Source of the DNA: Acidobacteriota bacterium
Lineage (GTDB): Bacteria; Acidobacteriota; Blastocatellia; Pyrinomonadales; Pyrinomonadaceae
DNA length: 64,000 nt
Reading direction: 5' to 3'
NCBI GenBank assembly: GCA_016715115.1
Contig: JADKBM010000004.1
Location: 1,116,001 to 1,180,000, forward strand
Part shown: positions 34,632 to 45,372 of the stretch, piece by piece
Layout: each line of letters opens with the position of its first letter
Numbering within the stretch: position 1 is the first letter of the stretch
Made by a program: the position numbers and the translations under genes
Notes under the pieces: model-generated
What the model saw: the letters and a program-made list of their open reading frames with translations, nothing else
Told to the model about the DNA's origin: nothing
Database searches by the model: none

Positions 34632-37097
34632 ATGAACCTTATTTCGAAAATTCCGATCAAAAAGATCCATCTCCTCGAAACATACAGATGGCTCGTGATC
34701 ATGTGCGGTATTCCGTTTTTTGGACTCGCTCTTTCCGATTTGTCGAACGACAGCCTGAACGTCAATCTACTTCTTTTGATCGCCTTCACGAGCATCTTCG
34801 CATCGCGTATTTCGATCAAGTTCCCTAGTTTCAACGGCACGATCACGGTTTCTGATTCACTGACATTCATCGCGCTGCTCTTGTGGGGTCCGGCGGCGGC
34901 GATCGTCACCTCGGTCGCCGAATCGATCGCGCTGACATATCGACTCAAAAGCAAACTCCTTCGAACCTATTTGTTCAACATCGCGAGCTCGGCCTTGATC
35001 ACCTGGATCGGCGCCAATGCCCTTTTTTACACATTTGGCCCGGCCAATACGATTTCGCGCGACCTTCCGGCGTTCAAGTTTATGCTGGCGATGTGCCTCT
35101 TGGCTCTGAGCTACTTTGTCGCAAGTATGGTCATCACGGCCATCATTCAGATGCTCAAGCTAGAGTTGTCGCAGTGGAAAGAATGGTCACGTTATTATCT
35201 TTGGACCTGTATCACTTTCTTCGTTGGTGTCGCGATCGCCGGAGTTTTTGTAAAGCTGATCTTTCTCGGCGGATTGATCGCCGCACTCCTCATCGCACCG
35301 ATCGCGATCATTTCTTATCTTGCGTACACCAGCTACATTCGCACGGTGGACGCTCTTCAGGCATCGGAGTCGAGATTCCGGAGTTCCTTCGATTACGCCA
35401 CGATCGGAATGGGAATCGTTTCGCCCACTGGTAATTGGCTTCAGGTAAACAACAGTCTCAGAGAGATGCTCCGGTGCAGCGAACAGGACCTCATATCCTC
35501 GAATTTCAGAACCGTTCTCCATCCCGAGAGCATTATCGAGGTTCAGGAGAACGTCGACCGAATCTTTTCCGGCGAGCTTCCGGCGTTTCAGATCGAAACT
35601 CGTTTTCTGAGCAAGGACGAAACCGATGTTTGGGCAACGCTTGGCGTTTCAACGGCCCACGATTCCCAGGGCGAGATCAGGCATCTCATCTTTCAGATAC
35701 AGGATATTACGTCGCGCAAGAAAGCCGAGGAGAAACTGTGGTTCGATGCGAACCACGACGTTTTGACCGGACTTCCTAACCGGGCCGCGTTCGTCTCGCG
35801 CCTTGAAGAGATCGTCAGTCACGAAATGGAGTTCGAGCATCCGCTTTTTGCCGTGCTCTTTCTTGATCTCGACGGGTTCAAGATCGTCAACGATTCGCTC
35901 GGACACGCCGCCGGCGACGAACTGCTGCGAGGCGTTTCACAGCGCCTTCTCGAGTGCATTCGCGGCAACGATGTCGTCGCCCGTCTCGGTGGCGATGAGT
36001 TTACCGTTTTGCTCGTCAACCTGCAGAGTATCGATCAGGCGGTCATCGTCGCCGAGCGGATAAAAGGAAAAATGACCAAAGCGTTCCAGATCGCCGATCA
36101 GGAGGTTTTCATAGGCACGAGCATCGGGATTGCGACAAGTGACATCGGTTATGAGAATGCGGATGAAATGCTCCGCGATGCCGATGCCGCGATGTATCAG
36201 GCAAAAGCGTCCGGAAAAGGTTGTTTCAGCCTTTTCGATAACCAAATGTACTCGAACGCGCTGAGATTGCTTCATCTCGCAAACGATCTTCGCCGCGGTG
36301 TCGAACGCGATGAGTTCATTGTGCATTACCAGCCGATCAAGTCGCTCGAAACCAACAAGGTTCGCGCGCTTGAGGCGTTAGTGCGCTGGAATCACCCGAC
36401 GCTCGGTACACTCGCGCCGATGGAATTCATCCCGCTCGCCGAAGAAAACGGCATCATCAACGAGATCGACAACTGGGTGATGCTTCAGGCCTGCCGGCAA
36501 ATGAAGCAGTGGCAGAACGAATTCGAGGAACTCAAGGACATCGCGATCAGCGTCAATATCTCGTCACGGCAGTTTGCCCAGTCCGGTCTTTTTGACACGG
36601 TGAAAAACGTCTTGATGGAAACCGGACTGGCGCCTTCGAATCTGTTGCTTGAGATCACCGAAAGCGCGATGATCAAAAATCTGAAAAACACCGCGAAGAT
36701 CCTGCGTGAGCTTAACTTCCTCGGCGTGCGCATCGCGCTCGACGATTTCGGCACCGGTTACTCGTCACTCAACTATCTGCACGAGTTGCCTATCTCGGTA
36801 CTCAAGATCGACCGGTCATTCGTCAGGCGCATTGATAATGAACAAGAGGGAATTGAGATCGTCAAGGCGATCGTCGCGTTGGCTTCGAGTTTAAGAATGG
36901 AGACGACCGCCGAGGGAATCGAGACCGAACATCAGTTTAGCGAGCTTCGCGCGATGGGCTGCATCAGCGGCCAGGGTTTTTACCTCTCGCGTCCGCTTGA
37001 TGCCGCGGCGGCGACCGAATATCTGATCTCAGACGGAGTTCAGGTCGTGGCGATTCCCGAGCGTTCGCGCGGCGGCCTTCGTCTCGTGAATATGTGA
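34632..37097 (+). CDS. Membrane-bound PAS-GGDEF-EAL cyclic-di-GMP protein
   Basis: An 821-residue protein. Seven or so membrane helices (residues ~15-225) form a MASE-like sensor. A PAS domain follows at ~243-365, then a GGDEF domain with an intact RLGGDEF near 448-454, and an EAL domain with ALEALVRW near 578, DDFGTGYSS, KIDRSFV and AEGIET. All catalytic motifs for both diguanylate cyclase and phosphodiesterase activities are present, so direction may depend on signal. Its stop codon abuts the stop of the convergent asnB gene (TGA|TCA at 37095-37100). Confidence 0.95.
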   Translation: MNLISKIPIKKIHLLETYRWLVIMCGIPFFGLALSDLSNDSLNVNLLLLIAFTSIFASRISIKFPSFNGTITVSDSLTFIALLLWGPAAAIVTSVAESIALTYRLKSKLLRTYLFNIASSALITWIGANALFYTFGPANTISRDLPAFKFMLAMCLLALSYFVASMVITAIIQMLKLELSQWKEWSRYYLWTCITFFVGVAIAGVFVKLIFLGGLIAALLIAPIAIISYLAYTSYIRTVDALQASESRFRSSFDYATIGMGIVSPTGNWLQVNNSLREMLRCSEQDLISSNFRTVLHPESIIEVQENVDRIFSGELPAFQIETRFLSKDETDVWATLGVSTAHDSQGEIRHLIFQIQDITSRKKAEEKLWFDANHDVLTGLPNRAAFVSRLEEIVSHEMEFEHPLFAVLFLDLDGFKIVNDSLGHAAGDELLRGVSQRLLECIRGNDVVARLGGDEFTVLLVNLQSIDQAVIVAERIKGKMTKAFQIADQEVFIGTSIGIATSDIGYENADEMLRDADAAMYQAKASGKGCFSLFDNQMYSNALRLLHLANDLRRGVERDEFIVHYQPIKSLETNKVRALEALVRWNHPTLGTLAPMEFIPLAEENGIINEIDNWVMLQACRQMKQWQNEFEELKDIAISVNISSRQFAQSGLFDTVKNVLMETGLAPSNLLLEITESAMIKNLKNTAKILRELNFLGVRIALDDFGTGYSSLNYLHELPISVLKIDRSFVRRIDNEQEGIEIVKAIVALASSLRMETTAEGIETEHQFSELRAMGCISGQGFYLSRPLDAAAATEYLISDGVQVVAIPERSRGGLRLVNM

Positions 37098-38996
37098 TCA
37101 GCCTTTTTTCAGAAAGTTATCGAACCATAACTGGAAGACGAGCAAGGTCCATAGCTGCTTGTGATTTGAAGCGACGCCGGTCTCGTGTTCACGTATCAGC
37201 TTTTCGACGTTGTCAGGGTCAAACAATCCCTGATCCTTCAGACGCGACGGCGCCAGCAGGTCGCGCATCAGCGGATTGAGTTTTCCCTTCAGCCAGTCCG
37301 CGACCGGAATCCCGAAGCCCTTTTTGGGCCGTTCGAGGATTCCTTTCGGGAGCAGCGGTTCGACCGCTTTTTTGAGAATGTACTTCCCTTTGCTTCCCTT
37401 GAGCTTGTAACTGAGAGGGATCGACGCCGCGAACTGCGCGACCCGCGGATCGAGAAACGGCGCGCGAACTTCGAGCGAAACGGCCATCGATGCACGATCG
37501 ACCTTCGTCAGAATGTCTTCCGCCATATAGTAATTGATGTCGAGAAACTGCATTTTCTCGATTTCGTTAGTTGCGTCGCAAATCTCGAGCAGTTCCTTCG
37601 CGCCTTTGTAGATATCGCTTTCGGTGCTCGCGAGGATCTCTTTGCTCAATACCCGGCGCTGTTCGCTGATCGAAAAGGATCCAAAATACGAATGATGCCG
37701 CGCCACCAGATCGAATTTCGATGCTGCAACGAAGCGTTTTGCCTTGTAATCGAACGATATGTTTTTGTTTGAAACCGGCAGTCTGTTGACCAAAGGCTCG
37801 ATCAAACCACTCCTCAAGATCGGCGGGACACGACCGTAAATGTTCGCCACCTTATGCGCGAAATACATCGGATAACCCGCGAATATCTCGTCGCCGCCGT
37901 CGCCGCCGAGCGCGACCGTAACGTGTTTGCGAACGAATCGCGACAGCAAAAACGTCGGGATAAGCGATCCGTCCGACATCGGCTCATCGAGCCAGGAACC
38001 GATCTCGCTGATCAGATCGGCAGCCTTTTCAACGCTGAGTTTGTCTTCGTAATGCTCGGTATCGAGATGTTTTGCCACTTGCCGCGCGAACTTCGATTCG
38101 TCAAACGAATCCTCATCGAAACCGATTGAGAATGTTTTGACCTTTTCAGTCGAAAAACGGGTCGCAAAAGCCGCAACGGTCGAAGAATCAACGCCGCCGC
38201 TGAGCAAGATTCCGAGCGGAACGTCGGAGACAAGCCGCATTCGAACGGCATCGGCCAGAAGGTCGCGCAACTCTGCCGTCTTCGACTCAAAAGTCGCTGA
38301 TTTGGGATCGTCTTTCTTCCAGGTGAGATTCCAGTATCGCCGCGTTTTTATCTCGCCGTTTTCGACGGTCAGGAAATGCGCGGCCGGGAGCTTGTAAATA
38401 CTCTTGTAGATCGAGGCCGGTGCGGGAACGTAGTCGAACGAGAGAAACTGCCGCAGTGCATCCGTATTCAGTTCGGTTTTCACCGATGGGTTCGCGAGCA
38501 GGACCTTGAGTTCCGAACCAAAGATCAGCTTGTCGTCAAAAACGCCGTAGTACAAAGGCTTCTCACCGAATCGGTCACGGGCGATGAGAAGTTTCTCGCG
38601 CCGTTTGTCCCATAGCGCGAAGGCGAACATTCCGTTGATCTCGTCGAGCATAGCCTCGCCGTATTCTTCGTAAAGATGCGGCAGGATCTCGGTGTCGGTA
38701 TGAGTCTCGAATTCGTGCCCTCGTTTTTCGAGATCGGCGCGGACCTCACGGAAGTTGTAGAGTTCGCCGTTCATCACAACGACGACCGATCTGTCTTCGT
38801 TGTAAACCGGCTGCTCGCCGGTGTGAAGGTCAATGATCGAAAGCCTGCGCATCCCGAGCGCGACATCCTTTTCGAGCCACAATCCTTCCGAATCCGGCCC
38901 GCGATGCTTCATCCGCTCGCACATCGCGTGAAGGACCGCCCGATCCTGCGGTGCAACCCGGCTCTTCAAGTTTATCCAGCCCGTAATTCCGCACAT
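37098..38996 (-). CDS. asnB: Asparagine synthase (glutamine-hydrolysing)
   Basis: A 632-residue class-B asparagine synthetase. The N-terminal glutaminase domain begins with the nucleophile Cys2 (MCGITGW) and the synthetase domain carries the PP-loop LLSGGVDSSTVAA. Length and layout fit the AsnB type that is often found in envelope polysaccharide clusters, where it may amidate a sugar acid rather than make free asparagine. The next genes on the same strand are a methyltransferase-like protein and a glycosyltransferase, which is consistent with that alternative. Confidence 0.9.
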   Translation of the reverse strand: MCGITGWINLKSRVAPQDRAVLHAMCERMKHRGPDSEGLWLEKDVALGMRRLSIIDLHTGEQPVYNEDRSVVVVMNGELYNFREVRADLEKRGHEFETHTDTEILPHLYEEYGEAMLDEINGMFAFALWDKRREKLLIARDRFGEKPLYYGVFDDKLIFGSELKVLLANPSVKTELNTDALRQFLSFDYVPAPASIYKSIYKLPAAHFLTVENGEIKTRRYWNLTWKKDDPKSATFESKTAELRDLLADAVRMRLVSDVPLGILLSGGVDSSTVAAFATRFSTEKVKTFSIGFDEDSFDESKFARQVAKHLDTEHYEDKLSVEKAADLISEIGSWLDEPMSDGSLIPTFLLSRFVRKHVTVALGGDGGDEIFAGYPMYFAHKVANIYGRVPPILRSGLIEPLVNRLPVSNKNISFDYKAKRFVAASKFDLVARHHSYFGSFSISEQRRVLSKEILASTESDIYKGAKELLEICDATNEIEKMQFLDINYYMAEDILTKVDRASMAVSLEVRAPFLDPRVAQFAASIPLSYKLKGSKGKYILKKAVEPLLPKGILERPKKGFGIPVADWLKGKLNPLMRDLLAPSRLKDQGLFDPDNVEKLIREHETGVASNHKQLWTLLVFQLWFDNFLKKG

Positions 38997-39002
38997 TGAA
39001 CT

Positions 39003-39863
39003 CTAATCCAACCCGATCTCGTATTTCCCTCGGCTTTTCGAATAGAAATGATCGAGAAATTCAATTCCCGCTTCAGGAGTCAAAGAATGCAAGACTTCCA
39101 TTCCTTCGTTCAAGCGAAACTTTTCCTTCCGGTCAGCTCGTTCCAGGTAACCTTCCCGGTATGCTTGCTCGATTCCGATGCCGATGTCTCCCGCCAGTTC
39201 CGCGGGAGCAAGAAAAACATTATTGTATTCGAGTTCGAGAATAAGATAATTATGTCTCGTGAGAACACTCTCCAAACTTGCCAGACTGTAGCCGTAGAAA
39301 TGATGCAATACTTTGAAATCGGGATCAAAATTGACGCTGAACCGGATCGGCGGCGGTATCTTTTCGTTGATCTCGGTGACGACCAACCGCGGTCGGAATT
39401 TCGCCAACAGTGCATCCAGGACCGCGAGGTCATAGCTGTCAATATCGAGGCTCAAAATACCGAAGTTCGGTTCTATCGAATAGCCTTCCAGCAATGAAAC
39501 GACATTCATCGGCGTGACCATACAGCGACAAGCGGAAACATTCGGATAGAACTTGTAGATGTTGGCCAACTTAGCGGCCAGACGGCAGTCGTATTCGATC
39601 CCAACGCCGTTCCAACCCTTGGCAAACAAAGCGAAAGTGTTCGACATACGGGTTCCGTTGCCGGCGCCGATATCAACGATTGTTTTGCTTTGTTCTGCAA
39701 TTGACAGCCGGTCGATGTACTTCTCAATGATCTCCTGTTCGCCGAAATTGGAAAAATGCCCCTTCTTCCTACCGAGTTTCCAACGGTGAAACCAAAACTC
39801 AAGGTCGAGGTATTTTTGTTTTGCCGATTTTTCGATGCTCAACGCCACAGTTCTATTCTCCAA
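39003..39863 (-). CDS. SAM-dependent methyltransferase-like protein
   Basis: A 286-residue protein with a class I methyltransferase core: motif I IVDIGAGNGTRMSNTFALF (residues ~62-80), acidic GIEYD after strand 2, and an LSLDIDSYDLAVLDALL strand, similar in plan to FkbM-like methyltransferases. It is 6 bases upstream of asnB in the same direction. The target could be a glycan, but this is inferred from neighbours only. Confidence 0.65.
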   Translation of the reverse strand: MENRTVALSIEKSAKQKYLDLEFWFHRWKLGRKKGHFSNFGEQEIIEKYIDRLSIAEQSKTIVDIGAGNGTRMSNTFALFAKGWNGVGIEYDCRLAAKLANIYKFYPNVSACRCMVTPMNVVSLLEGYSIEPNFGILSLDIDSYDLAVLDALLAKFRPRLVVTEINEKIPPPIRFSVNFDPDFKVLHHFYGYSLASLESVLTRHNYLILELEYNNVFLAPAELAGDIGIGIEQAYREGYLERADRKEKFRLNEGMEVLHSLTPEAGIEFLDHFYSKSRGKYEIGLD

Positions 39864-39936
39864 CCCCGCGAAATCATCCTGTCGAGTTGACGGTCAGATT
39901 CCTGAAAAGCCGCGCAGATTCACTCACCCTTTCGAT

Positions 39937-40959
<1,023 letters not shown>

Positions 40960-41129
40960 CCGTTTTGCAAATGTAATAATTTACTTCTTTCGAACCCAAA
41001 AATACAGCGGGCGCGCCAATGTCGACGATTTCCGGTGCTTTGGATCTTCGCCTGGACAGACAGACGGACTTTGGGCGAATCCGTTGTGATTGTTGACGTT
41101 GTTTCTGATAAAGTGTCACTCACTTTCTT

Positions 41130-42167
41130 ATGATCGACCGACGAAAATTCATACAAACATCGATTCTTTCGCTGCTCGCCGCCGAAACGGCTTTCAGTCA
41201 GGACCAGAATTTTGAACTCAGATCTTCGCTCAAAGCGAAACTGCCGGTCGTGGTTTCGACCTGGGACAGCGGAATTCGCGCTAACGCCGCCGCGTGGAGG
41301 GTCTTGGGCAAGAAAGGGAGAGCGCTCGACGCGGTCGAGCAGGCGGCTCGCTCGGCTGAAGACGAGATCAGTTGCTGCGTCGGCCTCGGAGCTTTGCCCG
41401 ATCGGGACGGAATCGTCACGCTCGACGCTTCGATTATGGACGAGTTCTCAAACTGCGGGTCAGTGGCGTATCTTCGGCGCATCAAAAACCCGATCTCGGT
41501 GGCTCGCAAACTGATGGAAACGACGCCCCACGTATTCCTTGCGGGCGAGGGCGCGGAGCAATTTGCCGTTGCCAACGGCTTCGAGCGGCACCCGGAAAAA
41601 CTCTCGCCCGAATCAGAGGAGACCTACAAGAAGTGGCTGCGCGACTCGAAATACAAACCGGTCATCAACATCGAGAATATGAAGCAGTCGGCTCAGTTTG
41701 CGCCGTATCGATTCGAAGACGGGACGCCGAATCACGACACGATGGGCACGATCGCGATCGACGCGAACCGCAACCTCTCGGGAGCCTGCACCACCAGCGG
41801 AATGGCGTTCAAGATGCACGGCCGCGTCGGCGATTCGCCGATCATCGGGGCCGGCTTGTTCGTCGATAATGAGATCGGCGCGGCCACCAGTTCGGGGGTC
41901 GGCGAAGAAGTCATACGAATCTGCGGAACGCACCTCATCATCGAACTGATGCGCAACGGAAAGTCACCTGAAAATGCCTGCAAGGAAGCCGTCGACCGCA
42001 TCGTCAAACGCGATCCGGAGAAGGCGAAGACGTTTCAGGTCGGCTTCATAGCGCTCAGCAAAAGAGGCGAGATCGGGGCGTATTCGATCCAGCCCAAATT
42101 CAGTTTTTCGGTCACGAACGATCAGTTTCCGGACGGAAAGATCTTCGAGGCGAAGAGTAGATTTTGA
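41130..42167 (+). CDS. N4-(beta-N-acetylglucosaminyl)-L-asparaginase, Ntn hydrolase
   Basis: A 345-residue glycosylasparaginase-type enzyme. The autocleavage site and nucleophile is T204 in NHDTMGTIAID, and the TSGMAFKMHGRVGDSPIIGAGLFVD segment forms the substrate pocket. The N-terminus has a twin-arginine-like leader (MIDRRKFIQTSILSLLAAETAFS), so export through Tat is likely. The reaction cleaves the GlcNAc-Asn bond of glycopeptides or related isoaspartyl bonds. Confidence 0.9.
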   Translation: MIDRRKFIQTSILSLLAAETAFSQDQNFELRSSLKAKLPVVVSTWDSGIRANAAAWRVLGKKGRALDAVEQAARSAEDEISCCVGLGALPDRDGIVTLDASIMDEFSNCGSVAYLRRIKNPISVARKLMETTPHVFLAGEGAEQFAVANGFERHPEKLSPESEETYKKWLRDSKYKPVINIENMKQSAQFAPYRFEDGTPNHDTMGTIAIDANRNLSGACTTSGMAFKMHGRVGDSPIIGAGLFVDNEIGAATSSGVGEEVIRICGTHLIIELMRNGKSPENACKEAVDRIVKRDPEKAKTFQVGFIALSKRGEIGAYSIQPKFSFSVTNDQFPDGKIFEAKSRF

Positions 42168-42169
42168 TC

Positions 42170-42496
42170 CTATCGCAATTGTTCGCCCGAGTTAACGTGA
42201 AAGTGCAGGTGTTTTGAATCCTGGTAACTGCCGAGATTCGTGAGAACGCGCGCCGCGCCCCGTTCGGCGACCACTTGGTCGGCGACACGCTTGATGACGT
42301 CGAACAACTCCAGAAACAGGGCCGAATCCGATTCTTCGAGCGTCAGAAGCGATGATATATGCCGCTTCGGAATGACAACGATATGAGTCTCCCAGAACGG
42401 ACGTGTGTGATGATATGCAAGCACGTTCTCCGTTTCGAAGACTTTCCTGACGGCGGTCTTTCCGCTCAAAACCTCATCGCAATAGAAATCTTCCAT
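42170..42496 (-). CDS. HIT-family nucleotide-binding protein
   Basis: A 108-residue HIT protein with the C-terminal histidine triad (SKHLHFHVNSG) and the N-terminal VLAYHHTRPFWETHIVVIPKRHISSL. HIT proteins hydrolyse nucleotide phosphoramidates or dinucleotides. Length is normal. It converges with the asparaginase gene with two bases between the stops. Confidence 0.88.
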   Translation of the reverse strand: MEDFYCDEVLSGKTAVRKVFETENVLAYHHTRPFWETHIVVIPKRHISSLLTLEESDSALFLELFDVIKRVADQVVAERGAARVLTNLGSYQDSKHLHFHVNSGEQLR

Positions 42497-42514
42497 AACT
42501 TCAGACGGGAATAG

Positions 42515-42846
42515 TTGAGAACTGAAAACTGAGAAGTGAGAGCTGAGAGCTTAGAACTGAGAGCTTAGAACTGAGAGCTGAGAGCTGAGAACTGAGAACT
42601 GAGAACTGATAGTTGATAGTTTGCGACAGCTCTCAGTTCTAAGCTCTCACTTCTCAGCTCTCACTTCTCAGCTCTCACTTCTCAGTTCCCAGCTCTCAGC
42701 TCTCACTTCTCAACTATCAGTTCTCAGTTCTAAGCTCTCACTTCTCAACTACCAGTTCTCAGTTCTCAGCTCTCACTTCTCACTTCTCACTTCTCAGCTC
42801 TCACTTCTCAGCTCTCACTTCTCAGTTCTCAGCTCTCACTTCTCAG
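42515..42846. repeat. Inverted 7-bp tandem array (GAGAACT / AGTTCTC family)
   Basis: About 100 bases of GAGAACT/GAGAGCT heptads (42515-42622) are followed by about 220 bases of the reverse complement (42631-42846). It separates the HIT and methyltransferase genes. The frame through it translates as SQLSVLSSHFS-type nonsense and is not a gene. There are no spacers of constant length, so it is not CRISPR. Confidence 0.9.
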
Positions 42847-43604
42847 CTATTCCGTTTCGAAGCCGTGATGACGATCGAGACGCCGAACGGAAAATCGAAA
42901 TGACGGAGCCAGAAGCGTTCGGCGCCGAAGAGTTTCCCGAAGACGCCGTTCAGAGCCGAGATCGTAATGTTGTTTTCGGATTCGGGTTTCAATCCGGTCA
43001 GTTTCATCAATGTGCGGCCGGCGAGGATCGGCGCGAAAAATGTCCAGTTCGCATACGTTGCGCGTTCGATCTTGAATCCGGCCTTTTCGAGACGTTCGAC
43101 GATCTGTTTCTTCGTGTACCGTATGCGGTGATTTGAAATGTCGTCCTGCACGCCCCAGAGCCACATAAACGCCGGAACGAAGATCAGCGTTTCGCCGCCC
43201 TTTTTCAGGACACGGTGCATCTCGCGGAGTCCGGCGACATCGTCGTCGAGATGTTCGACGACGTCGAGCGCCGTTACGACATCGAACGATTCGTCTTCGA
43301 ACGGCAACTTCTCGGCGAGTCCTTTGTGAACCATCAATCCCTTTGCACGGCAGAATTCAAGCGCGTCGTCCGATACGTCAACGCCTTCGGCCGTCCCGAA
43401 CTGCGCGAGCATTTCAAGATTCGCGCCCGTTCCACAACCGACGTCGAGGAATTTGGGACTTGAGACTTGGGATTTGGAAATGAGTTTGCGGAGAAATTCT
43501 TCGAGGATTGCGCGCCGGCCGACGAACCACCAATGGGAATCCTCGACGCGATCCATGATTGCGTACGTATGTTTCTCCATTTCCTGCGGTAACGCCGTAC
43601 TCAT
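42843..43604 (-). CDS. Class I SAM-dependent methyltransferase (Methyltransf_11 type)
   Basis: A 253-residue methyltransferase. Motif I FLDVGCGTGANLEML lies near residues 52-66, then AEKLPFEDESFDVVTALDVVEHLDDD and VLKKGGETLIFVPAF. The N-terminal HWWFVGRRAILEEFL is typical of enzymes in glycan or lipid gene clusters. The stop codon is inside the edge of the heptad array. Confidence 0.85.
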   Translation of the reverse strand: MSTALPQEMEKHTYAIMDRVEDSHWWFVGRRAILEEFLRKLISKSQVSSPKFLDVGCGTGANLEMLAQFGTAEGVDVSDDALEFCRAKGLMVHKGLAEKLPFEDESFDVVTALDVVEHLDDDVAGLREMHRVLKKGGETLIFVPAFMWLWGVQDDISNHRIRYTKKQIVERLEKAGFKIERATYANWTFFAPILAGRTLMKLTGLKPESENNITISALNGVFGKLFGAERFWLRHFDFPFGVSIVITASKRNS

Positions 43605-43629
43605 ATTCCTCGCTGATTTTCGTGAACGT

Positions 43630-44271
43630 TCATCTTTGCTTCAATCCGCACATTTCGCTGGCAAGACTCCCTTGGTTGCCGCCGGCTTCAAGTCCGTAGC
43701 TGTTGCGGAGCCGATTCGTGATTCCTTGATGGCTGACGGCGAAACCGTTCTCGCCTTTTTCGATCAATCCGAGATCGAGTCCTTCTTCAATATACGCGTC
43801 TTTTGATATCTGAAGCATAAACTCGGCCGAGGTCAGGTGCGCGGCGAGTTCCAATTCATAAAGCGTCGGATTGAAGACCATCAGCGGATTGATGTCGGTC
43901 TTTGAGAAACTCTCGATCACCTTGCCGAAATCGTAAGCGTGCTGCGCTTCGTGAACCAGTGTTCCTTCGGTACCGCGCGCACCGGCGCCGTCGATGGTTT
44001 CGGCGGCAAAAGTGATAAAGACCTCGCCGAGCGACTCGACCAGGCTCAAACGCTCCGACTCGATCCGATCGTTCGCGCGCGAAGGATCGGTGACGCCGGT
44101 AATTCCGGATGCACGCACCTCGCTCAACGGGCCGACGCAGATCAGCATCTCGGAATCGAGAATCGCGTTCATTACCCGCTTCTGTTGCAGAGTTCCTTTT
44201 TCGACGATGACGTCAAATGCCGCGTCGATGATCTTCCGATACTTTCTGGCAACGCCCTTCTGAAACTTCAT
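43630..44271 (-). CDS. Hypothetical protein with HExxH motif
   Basis: A 213-residue protein. GTLVHEAQHAYDFGKVIESF (residues ~104-123) holds an HExxH zinc-metalloprotease-like motif, and a Glu-rich helix LYELELAAHLTSAEFMLQ follows about 25 residues later and could give a third ligand (gluzincin style). There is no signal peptide. It sits between two methyltransferase genes and overlaps the upstream one by 4 bases. The family is not recognised and activity is unproven. Confidence 0.6.
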   Translation of the reverse strand: MKFQKGVARKYRKIIDAAFDVIVEKGTLQQKRVMNAILDSEMLICVGPLSEVRASGITGVTDPSRANDRIESERLSLVESLGEVFITFAAETIDGAGARGTEGTLVHEAQHAYDFGKVIESFSKTDINPLMVFNPTLYELELAAHLTSAEFMLQISKDAYIEEGLDLGLIEKGENGFAVSHQGITNRLRNSYGLEAGGNQGSLASEMCGLKQR

Positions 44272-45296
44272 TTCGCCGTCTCCCGTTCAGTTTTGTCCCG
44301 ATCGCCGATTCGCCCGAATCCGCACCACGAGTTCTGGTTATGCCAGATGATCTCTACATCCGTCGCCTCGACCTCGGTCCACCATTTCTCGAAGTCTTCC
44401 TTTGAAATGTAAAACGCCGTCGGCGCGACAAGATGGTCGAAAACTATGTTGTGCTGTTCGCGCCAGCCAAAGGTCGAAAGATGATTCAGGTAATCGTTGT
44501 AGAAGAGCTTTTTCGCGAGCGAACCGGCGACCGCGTTTGCGGGTTTGTAAACAAGCTTCGAAGCGAGAAAAACTCCGAGAGTCGGAAGTTTCGAGATCTG
44601 ATAGAGCATCGGCTGCCGGATCTTCGACGTAAACCCTTCGCGGATCGGGTTAACGTAGTTGATGATCCATTCGTTGTTCTCTTCGCCGTAGATCCAGGCC
44701 GAAACCGACCCGCCCGGTCGAACCTTGGAAGCAAGCGATACAAAGGCTCCTTTCGGGTCGGGCGTGTGGTGCAAAACGCCTACCGAAAACGCGTAATCGA
44801 ATTTCCTTTTGAATGGAAGTCTGAAAATGTCGGCCTGAACGATGTGCACGTTCGGCAGGTGCCGTGTCGCCTGAAAAGCGGTTTCCACCGCCGCCGAAAG
44901 ATCGATGCCGACAATTTCGGCTGCGCCCCATTCTGCCGCCAGCGACGTGTGGCGTCCCTTCCCGCAACCGCCTTCGAGGACGATTTTGCCTTTGAAAAAC
45001 TCCGGTGTGACGGGTTGCAGCCAACCGAGAAACTGGTCGGAATACTTCGCGTCTTCCTGCGTGAAATGCGTCCACTGCCAGCCGAAATTCTCGGCCGTGT
45101 CCGCCTTGTCCTGCTCGATCTTGTCGAGATCGGCGAAACGCGGGATGCCGCGCGTCACGTTGTATTCACGCGAACACTTGCGACACGACAGGATCGCCTC
45201 GATGATTTCGTTTTCTTCATACTTGCTCGCGTAGGCCAGCAAGATGTCGCCGCCGCAGCTCGGGCAAGCGAGCAGATCCAAAAGCTTCTCTTTCAT
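44268..45296 (-). CDS. Methyltransferase with N-terminal Trm112-like zinc ribbon
   Basis: A 342-residue protein. The N-terminus LLDLLACPSCGGDILL ... LSCRKCSREYNVTRGIPRF forms a four-Cys ribbon like Trm112/YcaR. The methyltransferase core starts near residue 105 (KIVLEGGCGKGRHTSLAAEWGAAEIVGIDLS), with FSVGVLHHTPDPKGAF. Fusions of this kind are common in glycan and natural-product clusters. It overlaps the HExxH gene by 4 bases. Confidence 0.85.
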   Translation of the reverse strand: MKEKLLDLLACPSCGGDILLAYASKYEENEIIEAILSCRKCSREYNVTRGIPRFADLDKIEQDKADTAENFGWQWTHFTQEDAKYSDQFLGWLQPVTPEFFKGKIVLEGGCGKGRHTSLAAEWGAAEIVGIDLSAAVETAFQATRHLPNVHIVQADIFRLPFKRKFDYAFSVGVLHHTPDPKGAFVSLASKVRPGGSVSAWIYGEENNEWIINYVNPIREGFTSKIRQPMLYQISKLPTLGVFLASKLVYKPANAVAGSLAKKLFYNDYLNHLSTFGWREQHNIVFDHLVAPTAFYISKEDFEKWWTEVEATDVEIIWHNQNSWCGFGRIGDRDKTERETAK

Positions 45297-45372
45297 CCTT
45301 CAAAACGCGAGAAACGCGAATAAAAGACGTTACACGATTGGCGCTTTTTTCTCAACGCGGGTTTCGGACGGA

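Noticed and set aside
42515..42846. CRISPR-like array between the HIT and methyltransferase genes
   Set aside because: The period is 7 bases with no unique spacers, and the two halves are reverse complements. There are no cas genes nearby.
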